From Yponomeuta sedellus (taxonomy: Eukaryota; Arthropoda; Insecta; Lepidoptera; Yponomeutidae), in contig OW203749.1 of NCBI GenBank assembly GCA_934045075.1, forward strand, positions 5,298,804 through 5,362,803: DNA of 64,000 nt. The letters are read 5' to 3'. Under the pieces are notes generated by a model, which had not been told where the DNA came from, did not search any database, and saw only the letters and a program-made list of their open reading frames with translations. Positions 20,211 to 30,300 of this stretch are shown piece by piece. How positions within the stretch are numbered: position 1 is the first letter of the stretch; every line of letters begins with the position of its first letter. The position numbers and the translations under genes are program-made.

Positions 20211-20920
20211 TCTACTGTTCAGAGAACCATTATTAATTTTTATGGGAAAATAAAACGATAAAAGTCAGAAGTAATTTTTTTATTCAAGAAATTCAATGAA
20301 ATAGATTTTTTTCAAAGTAGCGGCGGCTTTATAAACGTTACACGTCAATCTAGGCGTCCATTTGAAAATCTAGATCATTTTGGAGAAAAAAAAATCCAAC
20401 TTAGTCATTTCAAAGTCCTTAATTAACAGCGTTTACACAATTATTATAAAACAGTACATAATATGTTCTGTTTAAACACATATTAAGTGTCATCTAAATA
20501 ACCCTTTATGCTATAGTAGCCCTTTTACAAAGTATACCTTGCACATTTTTGAACCGCATTTCAGGCAAGCTTTAATATATCTTTAGAGAATTTATTATTA
20601 ACGTATACAATGGCCCATGAAGGATTTACCAATCTTTGCAAGCCTATATCTTGGAAACGAAAGTTTATGGTTATTTCTAGTATTTAAATATTTACATTGT
20701 ATGTACAAGAGAATGGCGAATGGATCATCATTTGAACAGTTCTTAAAAATACATTTACAAAAAGTAATTGCAGTATCAAAATTAATACTAATTCCAGACT
20801 TAATACATAATATGAGTACAGAATGAATAACTTCCTCTTCCACACAACAAAATCGCTTGACCTGGTCCCAAACTAATATACCCTGTACTAAGGTAACTAG
20901 GCAAGGACATCACAGATATG
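20210..20920. repeat. AT-rich dispersed repeat
   Basis: 'GAAACGAAAGTTTATGGTTA' at 20653 resembles 'GAAAGAAAGTTTATGTTTAT' at 30304, and 'TTTATGCTATAGTAGCCCTT' at 20506 resembles 1062 and 30150. Both-strand frames here look repeat-derived. Confidence 0.5.
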
Positions 20921-20939
20921 AAAATACAGCCAGAGTGGC

Positions 20940-21035
20940 GCTACTTGTACGGTGGCCCCCAGTGGGAATCGAACCCACGACCTCTGCTTTGGTACCCACA
21001 TACCTTAACGGCTAATCCAACGAGGCAAGCATATA
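20940..21035 (-). repeat. tRNA-like retroposon fragment
   Basis: 'CCCAGTGGGAATCGAACCCA' is a reversed B box with a D-arm-like segment at about 21010. Related to 35150-35230 and 57935-58080. From 21035 to 21780 nothing else is recognised. Confidence 0.5.
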
Positions 21036-21786
21036 GTTCTAACATTAACTATATAGTAAGATTTGACAATGATATCAAATTGATCTTAATAAACATAGAA
21101 TTAATACAGAATGAATGGTTTTGACATTACGGAAATTGATCATAAATTAATATTTACAGGCCGAATACATATTCGCAGTAAAGAATGTTCCGGCATTACC
21201 AACATAAGATTTGACGACTTACATATTAAAATTAATGATTACAGAATGAATAGATAGTGAACATTGTTACAATACATCTTATAATATCTTTTGTCTAAAA
21301 ATGTATAAGCAAAGCCAACCTACAAAAATCAGAATAAATAAACAATGCACATTACTTTCTATGATACTTAATATACTTTTTAAGTGACAAATTGTGCATT
21401 TCCAGCGACGTATCTATGCGTTCTGCGGAAAAGGCCCCTTTAATGATCTTGTTGACTGTGTTGCAAACATTATGAACCTGGATGCTGCAAACTAAGGATA
21501 TGAAGTTAATATGTCAACGTGATTTCAGAGCAGCCGAACCAGTCAACATTGGCTTGTAGTTGTAGAAACTCAAATTTAATATTTTCAAAAACACTTGGTA
21601 AGTAAACATTTTTGTCAAGGTAATTGTTAGTGATTTATTAAGGTTCTAAAAAGAAGAATAAAACCTGAATTTGGGTAAGCCAAACTTCGGCGTTGACGTC
21701 TTTGTCGTTCTAAAATCCAAGTGTGGAGATCTGAAGGATCTGATGAAAGGAATGACCTCTTGCAAATTTGGCACATAAATTTCCTA

Positions 21787-21981
21787 TTAAGTTTCTTGGA
21801 AACATAACCAGCAAGGCGTGTACGTTGGTTTTTTCCGTCCGGGACTGATGGAGAAGTCTTGGAAAGTGTAACAGAGGCGACGCTTAGACTTGATAATTTT
21901 TTGGCACTCTGTATAGATCCTCTTGCATCGGGGAGTCAAAGTTTTAACAGACCGCAATATTCTGTTTCTCTTGACTTTCGC
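21787..21981 (-). pseudogene. Basic coding remnant, perhaps transposase-derived
   Basis: After acceptor CTGTTTTACAG (strong) the frame reads AKVKRNRILRSVKTLTPRCK and on to a stop at 21787. In the next frame downstream, AGYVSKKLNRKFMCQICKRSF follows, as if a frameshift split one protein. Basic helix plus CxxC is reminiscent of THAP/P-element-like proteins, but that is a guess. Confidence 0.28.
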
Positions 21982-22829
21982 ACCTGTAAAACAGATAAGA
22001 TGATTTTAATTAAAGTCTTGCCTCAATGTCAACTTCTGATATTTCCAAAGTACTCAATCTGCTGGAAAAATCAAAAAAAATTAAATTATTAAACTTTTGA
22101 CTCGCAACAGGATTCGAACTCGCAACCTATGCATATCTCTTAAAACATCTTTGTACAGGAAAGTGTGCTAAGAATATCAATTACATCTAACAGAGACATG
22201 TAACAAAAAGGAATAGCGTACCTATCGCAAAATATACTAAGTTCTCCAAATTGTTTGTTCCCTACACTTTACAGCATAAAGATAAAATAAACATCAATAG
22301 ATTTCAAATAGGTACCTTCAATGGGGTTCGAAGTCGGTGTCTGTGCCCTCTTTGCCTATAATGTGATAAGAAAATCTTAGTTTGAAAGTGCACAAATTAA
22401 CTTTAAGAAATTCGAAGACCTGAAGTTTAAAATAAATTGAGAGTTGGAGTTATAAGATATTTTTGAGATATTCATGCAGTGATCAAAATGAAAAACTAAG
22501 GTATGAGCACTAGGAATGTTATAAATCACCAAAAACCATTTACGATATCAACCCTCCCCACTGCCGGGGCAGGTGTCGCTTCCTGCATCCCAGGTAGGTT
22601 CGGCCATACTCCATCACGGGGGCCAAGTACGGGTTGGTGGCGGATTGTAAGACATGCGTTCGGAAAAAGCCACAATGGTAGTCACGGGACGGTCACCCAT
22701 CCTGCACCTGACCGCTCCTCTTATTGCTTAACTCAAGTAATTGACTCCAATCACGCTGTTCGACTAGGCCGCGAGCGTTTAAAAAAGTATTTGATTCAAC
22801 TGTATTTTTAAGCGTAAAGCGAAAATAGT

Positions 22830-22926
22830 TACCTTGTTACAACACCTGCTGAAGAAGAAGGTCTGGTTGGAGTGGTTTGCTGCTGGTGTCGCCAAAAAAC
22901 CTACGCTGGCAGTTACCGCACCTGGA
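22830..22926 (-). other. Exon-like segment conserved in both copies of a duplication
   Basis: Acceptor-like TTGCTTTTCCAG followed by an open frame TASVGFLATPAAN; the paralogous segment is 23940-24035, where the same frame reads TASAGFLATPAAN but the acceptor is spoilt (CCTG). The two are closer to each other than the flanks are. Function unknown, strand uncertain. Confidence 0.3.
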
Positions 22927-23034
22927 AAAGCAATGGAAAGAAATATTGAAATGAAACGAAAATAAATAATGTTATTGGCAATAACCGATAAAGTAGAGCT
23001 GGCATTACTTTTGGTGTATAGTTGTGGTGACATA

Positions 23035-23078
23035 TATATATAGTGGCGATATATGTATTATATCGCCACTATATATTG
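23035..23078. repeat. ATATATAGTGGCGATATA palindrome
   Basis: 'TATATAGTGGCGATATA' and its complement 'TATATCGCCACTATATA' four to ten bases apart. Absent from the paralogous unit at 24110, so it was inserted or lost after the duplication. Confidence 0.8.
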
Positions 23079-24164
23079 CACCAATGGCTTTCTGGATAGA
23101 AAATTGTATGCTGGAGTAACCTCACAGCCGTGCTGGCCCAACTATAAGGCTAAGCATAGAAACCACAGGACAAACTAACTAACCGTTTCATATGTGGAAT
23201 TATCTATAATATGATGAGACAATCTTAGTTTGAAAGTGCTCAAATTAAGTTAAAGGAATTAGAGGACCTGATGTTCAAAATAAATTGGGAGGTGGAGTAA
23301 TAAGAAATGTTAAAAAAAAGCGTAAGCCTAGTATGTTCTAGGCTAGGAGACCTTTCGTAACGTTTTGAGATATTCTGAACTACATTTGCAGATTTTGGAT
23401 ACGGTCAGTGAAAAAGGATACGGTCAGTGAAAAAAATGCTAAAATATATATTTTTTTTAATGCCATCCCACCCCTATTTCACACAATGATCAAAAGGCAA
23501 ACTAAGATTTGAGTACTAGGAATGTTACCAAAAACTATTTTCGATATCAACTCTTGTAAATGCCCCCACTGCTGGGGCGCGTGTCTCTTCCTGCATCGCA
23601 GGAAGGTTCGGGCACACTGCACCACGGGGGCTAAGTTCGGATTGGTGGAGGATTGTAAGACAGTGACCAAACCACCCATAAGGCATCTGACATGGCTTGA
23701 TGTCTGCCGCTACATGACAGCCGACACCAACGGCTTAGCAAGCCTTATAAAAAGCGGAAGCACTCAGAAAAAATGCCACTAGCGGTAGTCACGAGACGGT
23801 CACCCATCCTGTACTTGACCGCGCCTGTTGTTGCTTCACTCAAATGCTTGATTCCAATCACTCTGTTTATCTAGACCGCTTAAAAAGTATTTGATTCAAC
23901 TGGATTTTTAAGCGTAAAGCGAAAATAGTGTCTGTTAAAATACCTTCAGAAGAAAAGACCTGGTCAGAGTGCTGTTTGCTGCTGGTGTCGCCAAAAAACC
24001 TGCGCTGGCAGTTGCTGCACCAGGAAAAGCAATGGTAAGGAATATTGAAATCTAGCAATAACTGATAAAGTACAGCTGGCATTACTTTTGCTGAATAGTT
24101 GTGGTGTGCTTTGATTTGTTCTGGTTATAATTTACACCTTTTTATACTTATTTATGTATTGGTG

Positions 24165-24295
24165 CACCAATGGCTTTTACGAAAGAAATTGGATGGCTGG
24201 AGTGACCTCACAGCCCTGCTGGCCCAACTATGAGGCTGAGTACCGAAACCACAAACTTACTAAAATTGTTCTATGTGGAATTACCAGTGGAACCG
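24165..24295 (+). pseudogene. LINE 3' end (KEIGWLE-stop type)
   Basis: TKEIGWLE then TGA and the UTR 'GGCCCAACTATGAGGCT'. The paralogous piece at 23085-23180 is the same tail. Related 3' tails ('CCTCATAGTTGGGCCATTG') occur at 1280 and 28750. Confidence 0.55.
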
Positions 24296-24499
24296 AGTAG
24301 TTTGCATCAATCACTTTGGTTCCACTCTAGTTAATTGACCACCCCCCCAGAAAATTCACAATGAATCTTAAATGTTTCCTCCTAAGATGTGTTAGTGCAA
24401 TAAAATAAAATTACCAAACCTATTTAGAGGTTAAAGATTCCAACCATGCCGGGACTCAAACCTGCAATCTCTGGCTAACCATCCTTTTTATTCTGGCAG

Positions 24500-24608
24500 G
24501 GTAAGCTAGAGGTCGCGGGTTCGAGTCCCGGCACGGGTGGAATTTTTAGCCTCTAAGTAGTTTTTTCAAAACTGTCCTGAGCACGGGTTTGTGCATAAAA
24601 AAAGAATA
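24500..24608 (+). repeat. tSINE-B 3' half
   Basis: 'AGAGGTCGCGGGTTCGAGTC' to 'GAGCACGGGTTTGTGCATAA'; a short reversed piece precedes it at 24420. Confidence 0.7.
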
Positions 24609-24645
24609 TAATAAAATTACCAGTTAAAGAGGTAGGAATCTGCTG

Positions 24646-26016
24646 TTACGATGACATGTCGCCAATGTTGACCTCACATTGATGCTCCAAGCTTGAGGCA
24701 GATGGGATATCTACCGAGTGGCTTGGTTCAGCAGCAGAAGTGTCTGTAAATTCAAAACAAAATGAATTAGTTACTATTTAATTATAACCTTTATAATATC
24801 CCTCTTTGTTTAATGGCAGGGATTAAAACTTAAATCAACTGTGTGTAACAATATCTCTGCATTTTAAACAAATTCTAAACGAAACTGCAAAGCTAAGATA
24901 TCTAATTAAATACCTACGATATTTGCTAATACAACCATAAAGGAACAAAGTATAATTTTACCCATTTGGAATGATATGAAGGTAATGTAAAGTTGATTTG
25001 TATTTACGTGTTGCCTTCAGCTGTTATGAATAATCACAATAGTGCATAGTGTTCGGCATATCTACCATTTTAACTGCATACAGTCTGTTAGCTTTTAGTA
25101 TATACCTCGGGCTCTAGGCTTTGGTTTCCGCCAAAAGCACACGAGTGTTATACTACTTCCTGCTCTGTATAAAACTTTTCTTATTAAGTTCCGATATTTC
25201 TATTACGCAAATATATCCGATAGTAGCCGAGGTATATTCTAAAAGCTAACACACTGTACAATTTTTTAATGAAAGCCAATAAACAACCAAAACATTATAA
25301 AAGAACTGGAGCCTACGGGGATTCCTTTTCAGTCCATTCGGACAGGCTGTGGAATGCAGAGTATTCATACTAACCCGTCATTCAGTACTTTCAGGAAACG
25401 GTTGAGAGAGCATTATCTGTCTATATCTTAGCTCCTTGATAGGCCCGTTTACACATCTCCACTCCGACTCCCTAAGGTTTGCTGGAAGAAATCTCTTACA
25501 GAGATAAGCTCGCCTTTGTGCATGTATTTTCTTGCATTGTATTTCTTTTTTGTGTCTTAGGTATAATAATAATAAAAAAATACCTACTGACTTAATATGG
25601 CACTACTGATAGCAAAAAGTATTTTGCAGCTTGATATTAACACCAATTTTATTGGAGTTCCAATAACATAACATTAATATACAGGCACATTCATTGCTTC
25701 TGGCCACACTAAGATAACCTGTGTCGTGGGGAACCAGTAACAACAACATCACAAACATGTAAACATCTTAGACCTGGGGTTTTTTTGGGTTCGAACTCGG
25801 GACCTCTTGCACTGTAGGCAGATATGCTACCGCTGCGCCACAGAGGTCGTCTAAAACTCACAATATCTTAAAGGAATATTCCTTTATAACGTTCAGACTA
25901 TCAAGCCATCCTAGTCCCTAGTCTAGTCCCCGGATGGCACTCAAGTAAGTACACAAGAGATACATACCTTCATAGGAAGCCATGGCCTTCTCTGATTCAG
26001 TCTCATTCAGCTTCAT
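24646..26016 (-). CDS. Possible small two-exon gene or transposase remnant
   Basis: ATG at 26016 opens MKLNETESEKAMASYE with donor GTATGT at 25967. An acceptor (TTTACAG) at 24743 continues in phase with TSAAEPSHSVDIPSASSLEH to TAA at 24646, giving 48 residues. Splice sites fit but the product is short and unknown. An in-frame TAG stands just upstream of the ATG. It may be the front of a gene whose later exons are the pieces at 24.0, 22.9 and 21.9 kb. Confidence 0.3.
25080..25258. mobile_element. T9 MITE with TA target duplication
   Basis: TA-CAGTCTGTTAGCTTTTAG at left and CTAAAAGCTAACACACTG-TA at right. Other copies: 33226-33452, 34660-34822, 60722-60952. Confidence 0.8.
25318..25575 (+). 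pseudogene. LINE ORF2 C-terminus and 3' UTR
   Basis: SFSVHSDRLWNAE, then FRKRLREHYLS in the adjacent frame, the usual end of jockey/CR1-like ORF2, followed by a UTR 'GGAAGAAATCTCTTACAGAGATAAG'-like tail that recurs at many sites in this window. Confidence 0.55.
25672..25850 (-). repeat. tSINE-C copy
   Basis: 'CATAACATTAATATACAGGC' to 'GCTACCGCTGCGCCACAGAG'. Confidence 0.75.
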
Positions 26017-26414
26017 GTGAAAGCTGCGAGTACTGGGGCACTAACACAGCTTCATTGCCTGAAAAAGCAATTGTCCTTCAAACACACCAATTTAACAACC
26101 TATAGTCCCACATGTGGCCCAGTGGAACCGAGTGATTGGAGCTTAAATAGGTACTTACAAACTGTGATTGCATGTGAAGGCACTCATGTAAGAATTTCTT
26201 CTCTCCTGATTAAAGTAGGTACTGCATAACGCAACCTGGAGCCATCTCCTTATTCTCCTTGTATGTATCTGTCTTCAAAGTGGAGGCGGCATATTTTTCT
26301 ATGGCGACTGATCTTTTAATTCAACAATGTTTATCCACGAAGAGCGTAGTGCGCTCTCACGGGGGAACATATATAATTGTGTTGTCGATCTACATCCCAT
26401 AACACAACATCTGT

Positions 26415-26456
26415 TATGCCTGTTACGTGCTGCTATCGTTCCTGTAATAACAAGAA
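26415..26456 (+). other. Possible THAP-type first exon
   Basis: ATG then MPVTCCYRSCNNKK and a GTTAGG donor-like site. THAP zinc fingers start M-P/V-x-x-C-x2-4-C. No H/C half was found downstream, so this may be chance. Confidence 0.15.
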
Positions 26457-26459
26457 GGT

Positions 26460-27330
26460 TAGGTTACTTGCATGCTTACTTTCAGCAATTGTGATTGTGC
26501 ATTTCGGAAAATCTACTGTGGTTTGATACTTACAAAGCACCAAGTGACTTCAGATAATGTTCACAAAGCAGCAGCACACGTTGTCTCATAATTTGTCAGA
26601 ACCTACAAATTTACAGACATTTATGCAATCCAATGTTATCCACGACTCAATCCTGAAGAAAACTCATAATCTTTGTAGTCTATAAAGCGAATCTAAAGAA
26701 ATTATCAGTAAACAAGTGAAAAACGCAAATTTCCGTTAGGTAAGAAAACAATTAATAATTTTCATTTTGACGTAAGTAAGTGCTGTGGTGTTGTAAACTC
26801 ACAATCAACAGATTGAGTGAAATCGTCGATTCTAACTACAAAAAAATAAATTTCTCGTTTTATACAAGTTTTCGGACACTCGATAAGTCCAAATGCTTTA
26901 ATAAGTCACCCACCAGCTTTGAAGTACTAAAAATAAACAATTAAAAATATAAATAAATTAAATTTTTTTTAGTCTAAGTCGTTGAAAACCAAATATTGAC
27001 CATAACCCCATCAATACGAATGGTTGGCACTTCCTCTACGGCCCGCTGATTGGCTCTAACGTTACCTACCGCTGGTTTTCGGTGGATATTTCAAGTTTTT
27101 CAACAATTTTTGTAAAGAAAAACGAGTTAGAGAATTAAATAACTTCTCAAATACCTAAATAATATCCTGACACTCTCAAGAAACTGATTTCCCACAGTTA
27201 CGGCGATGTTTTCATTGATATAAATTTCACAATCTGTAATCCTTCACAGTTCTCTTAACTCACCTTTCGTAATGGTTCACCGAACTTTATCCGGGAAACA
27301 GTGTTGGTCTTGGCCTCGAACAGCTGAAAT
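26460..27330. other. Likely promoter and 5' UTR region of the Lrrk-like gene
   Basis: AT-rich to 27040, then a more GC-balanced stretch with GATTGGCT (CCAAT-type, 27047). No TATA box near 27.3 kb. No other gene seen. Confidence 0.35.
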
Positions 27331-27338
27331 GCATTGAA

Positions 27339-27389
27339 ATGGACCTGTCCCCAGACGAGGACAACTTCCAGGGGCGTCTGCTACACCAG
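27339..27389 (+). CDS. Lrrk: Lrrk-like exon 1 (start codon)
   Basis: ATG in good context (GAAATGG), 17 codons MDLSPDEDNFQGRLLHQ, donor GTAAAT. A minimal upstream ORF (ATGCATTGA) overlaps just before it. Phase 0 out, fitting the acceptor at 30816; FQGRLLHQ followed by ALWDNVELL is typical of the start of an ankyrin stack. Confidence 0.75.
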
Positions 27390-30300
27390 GTAAATCTAAA
27401 AATTCATCTACACCTGCATACTTATTGAATTATCTTTGCTCCATTTCTACAGACTCCATTAGCTATTTACAAAATAAAAACTTTAAACATTTTAGCACGA
27501 AAGTGATATACACAGATCAACTTCTGTTTGTGTCTTAATTAAACTTATCTTACTAATATTTCAAGAAATGTGAAAGTTTATCTAAGTATCTAAATAGGTT
27601 TTTAAAATTGTCCTTCGCACGGGTTAGTGCATTAAAAAATAATATAATTTATCTAAGTATGTTTGGATGTTCATTACTCAATCATGCCAGGGCGGCTGAA
27701 CGGATTGGGATGGGATTCGGCCCATAGATAGCTTTTACTCTGGACTAGCACATAGGCTACTTTTATCCTGGAAAAATATATTTAAAAATTTATTATTATT
27801 TTACTTGCACACGAAACATTAAATAGTGTTGAGAGAAGAAGTAAATCAGACAAGATTTACAGTAGTAGTTGTATTATTTTCTCTATAATAACCACAACAA
27901 ACTTCACAGCCATCTTTAAATTTTCAGACTAAGCCCCTGTTTCACAATGTTCAAATAAAGTTCCAGATAAGCTATCCGCAACCAGGGCTGCGGTTTGTTC
28001 TAAATTTAAATAAATATTCCTATATTGTGTGTGTTCGTTTATGGCTTAAAACTTATAACAAATGGCAGCCCTGGTATAGCTTATCCGGAACTTTGTCTGC
28101 AGATTGTAAAACAGACCCTACCTCTGCCTGTCATAAATAACATAGCTCTAATACCTATTTAGAGGCAAAAAATTTCACCCATGCCGGGATTCGAACCCGC
28201 AACCTCTGGCTATCCGTGCCAGAGGTTGCGGGTTCGAATCCCGGCATGGGTGAAATTTTTAGCCTCTAAATATGTTTTTGAATTTGTCCTTAGCACGGGT
28301 TAGTGCATTAAAAATAAAAATAGTAAAATAGCTCTAATACATAAATTCTATAAGTGGCCAGTATTACGAATATGTCGTGTGATTATATACAACCTTCAAC
28401 AAATATGTACAAAGAAATAATATGTACCAAGGTGAGCTTTTCTCTGTAAGAGATTTCTTCCAGGGAATTTCTTTGTGAATGAAGTCATAGGCAGTAACTA
28501 CTTTATAATGATTTGCCCTTTTTTAGTTTGTATATAATTTTTTTTTTTATTTTGTTGTAAAGTTAAAAATGTACGTTGACTATGCATAATTATAGTTATA
28601 GTCTGGATATTTTTTCCTGATTGTGATGTCCTTGTCCTCACCATAACTTAGTCTAGTCTAGAATGAATTGATTCATTCTTAACTAGGATAAATCTTTGTC
28701 CATATATCCTGTCATAAGGTTAGTTAGTTAGACCTGAGATTTTCGCACTTAGCCTCATAGTTGGGCCATTGTACGAAGGTTATTATTATATTAAATAAAT
28801 AAATTACTCTTCTGTGAAATAAAGGGTCCAATACTTTGAACAGTACAGACATTTTTGGGCCATTTTGGATGAGGAGTTATTGATTTCTATCCAAACTTTA
28901 AAACGGTTTTATTTAAAGTAGCACGGAAACTGTGACTTTATGTACTTTACAAGTTACAGTATTTGTAAAAATGTAGATAATTTTGGTGGAAAATTAACAA
29001 ATATCTCCAAACTTAATGTTTGTTATCAATATATTTTTGATTTCATTATTTGTGTACATACATGCACCACATACCGACTATATTCTTCATGCAATCCACT
29101 CCATCCAAAGGTTGTCTGGAAGAGATCGCTCTTAGCGATAAGACCGCCAATTGTATAACATTACTTAGATTTAGGAATCATGGTTGTAATATTTTTCTGG
29201 TTGTGCAATAAAGTGTTCTCTATCTATCTATCTTAATCTTTTGAAAGTCCTTTATTAACAGTGTACATGATTGTTCTAAAACATAGATCTCGTTCATTTT
29301 ACTATTTAAGAAATAAAGAATCGGAAGAAAATTATTTATTAAAACAACAAGACACATCACAGAAACAAAATAGATATATATGTCACAATCAAAACTCTTA
29401 AACGGTCAAAACTAGTTTTGACTGCTAAAATCAGTCAAAAGTACTTTTGTCCAAAGATTACATTGGAAATACCAAATGGTAATAACCCCTAAAATGATTT
29501 CAACACGCAATCTGCGCCAACAAAAATTTAGGTAGTGTAGTGGAGCCTGTTAGGTTGAAAATGTGAGACCGAAAACCAACTCGACATTCTTTCATACATA
29601 TTAGAGAACTTATAATTTATTTTGCTGCAGTCAAAACTAGTTATGAGTAAATTTAACAGTCAAAACTATTTTTGACCGTTTAAGACTTCTGACTGTAACA
29701 TATACATCGAATATTCTTTACTGTATGTTCACCAGGAATAAAATAAACATTGTATCGTTGCCTGGAAGAAATTGCTTTCGGTAGGTAATAAGGCCGCTAC
29801 TTGTAAATTTTTTTATGTATCTTCTGTTACTGTAATTTCTGTGTAATAAAGAAGTATCTGTCTATCTATTGTATTACAAAATTCAGATTGTATTTAGATG
29901 TCAATGATGACTGGAATTAATGTAATTCAAGTAATTCAGAGGCCTTATGTCGTGTCAGAGGCCTTATGGGCGGCTTGATAACTTCTGACAGTAAGGCCGC
30001 CACTGTCTTACAATCCTCCACCAACCCGGAGTTGGCCCCCGTGGTGGAGTATGGACTAACCTTCCTGCGATGCAGGAAGCGACCCGTGCCCCAGCAGTGG
30101 GGACATACAAGGGTTGATAACGAAAGAACGAAATTCATCTAAATAATCTTTTGTGTTAGTAGCCCTTTTGACACAAAGTGTACTTTACACAGGTTTTGAA
30201 TAGCGTTCCTGGCAATCTTATATTTATCTTCAGGGATGTTATTGTATAATCATATACAATAACCTATAAAGAATGTATTAACCTTTGCCAGCCAATATGT

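Larger units (their letters stand above)
22365..24290. repeat. Tandem segmental duplication, about 1 kb units
   Basis: 22365-23180 and 23205-24290 match in order: 'ATCTTAGTTTGAAAGTGC', a RepA insertion (22543 and 23542), 'GTATTTGATTCAACTG', the exon-like segment, and a LINE tail. RepA was present before the duplication. Confidence 0.75.
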
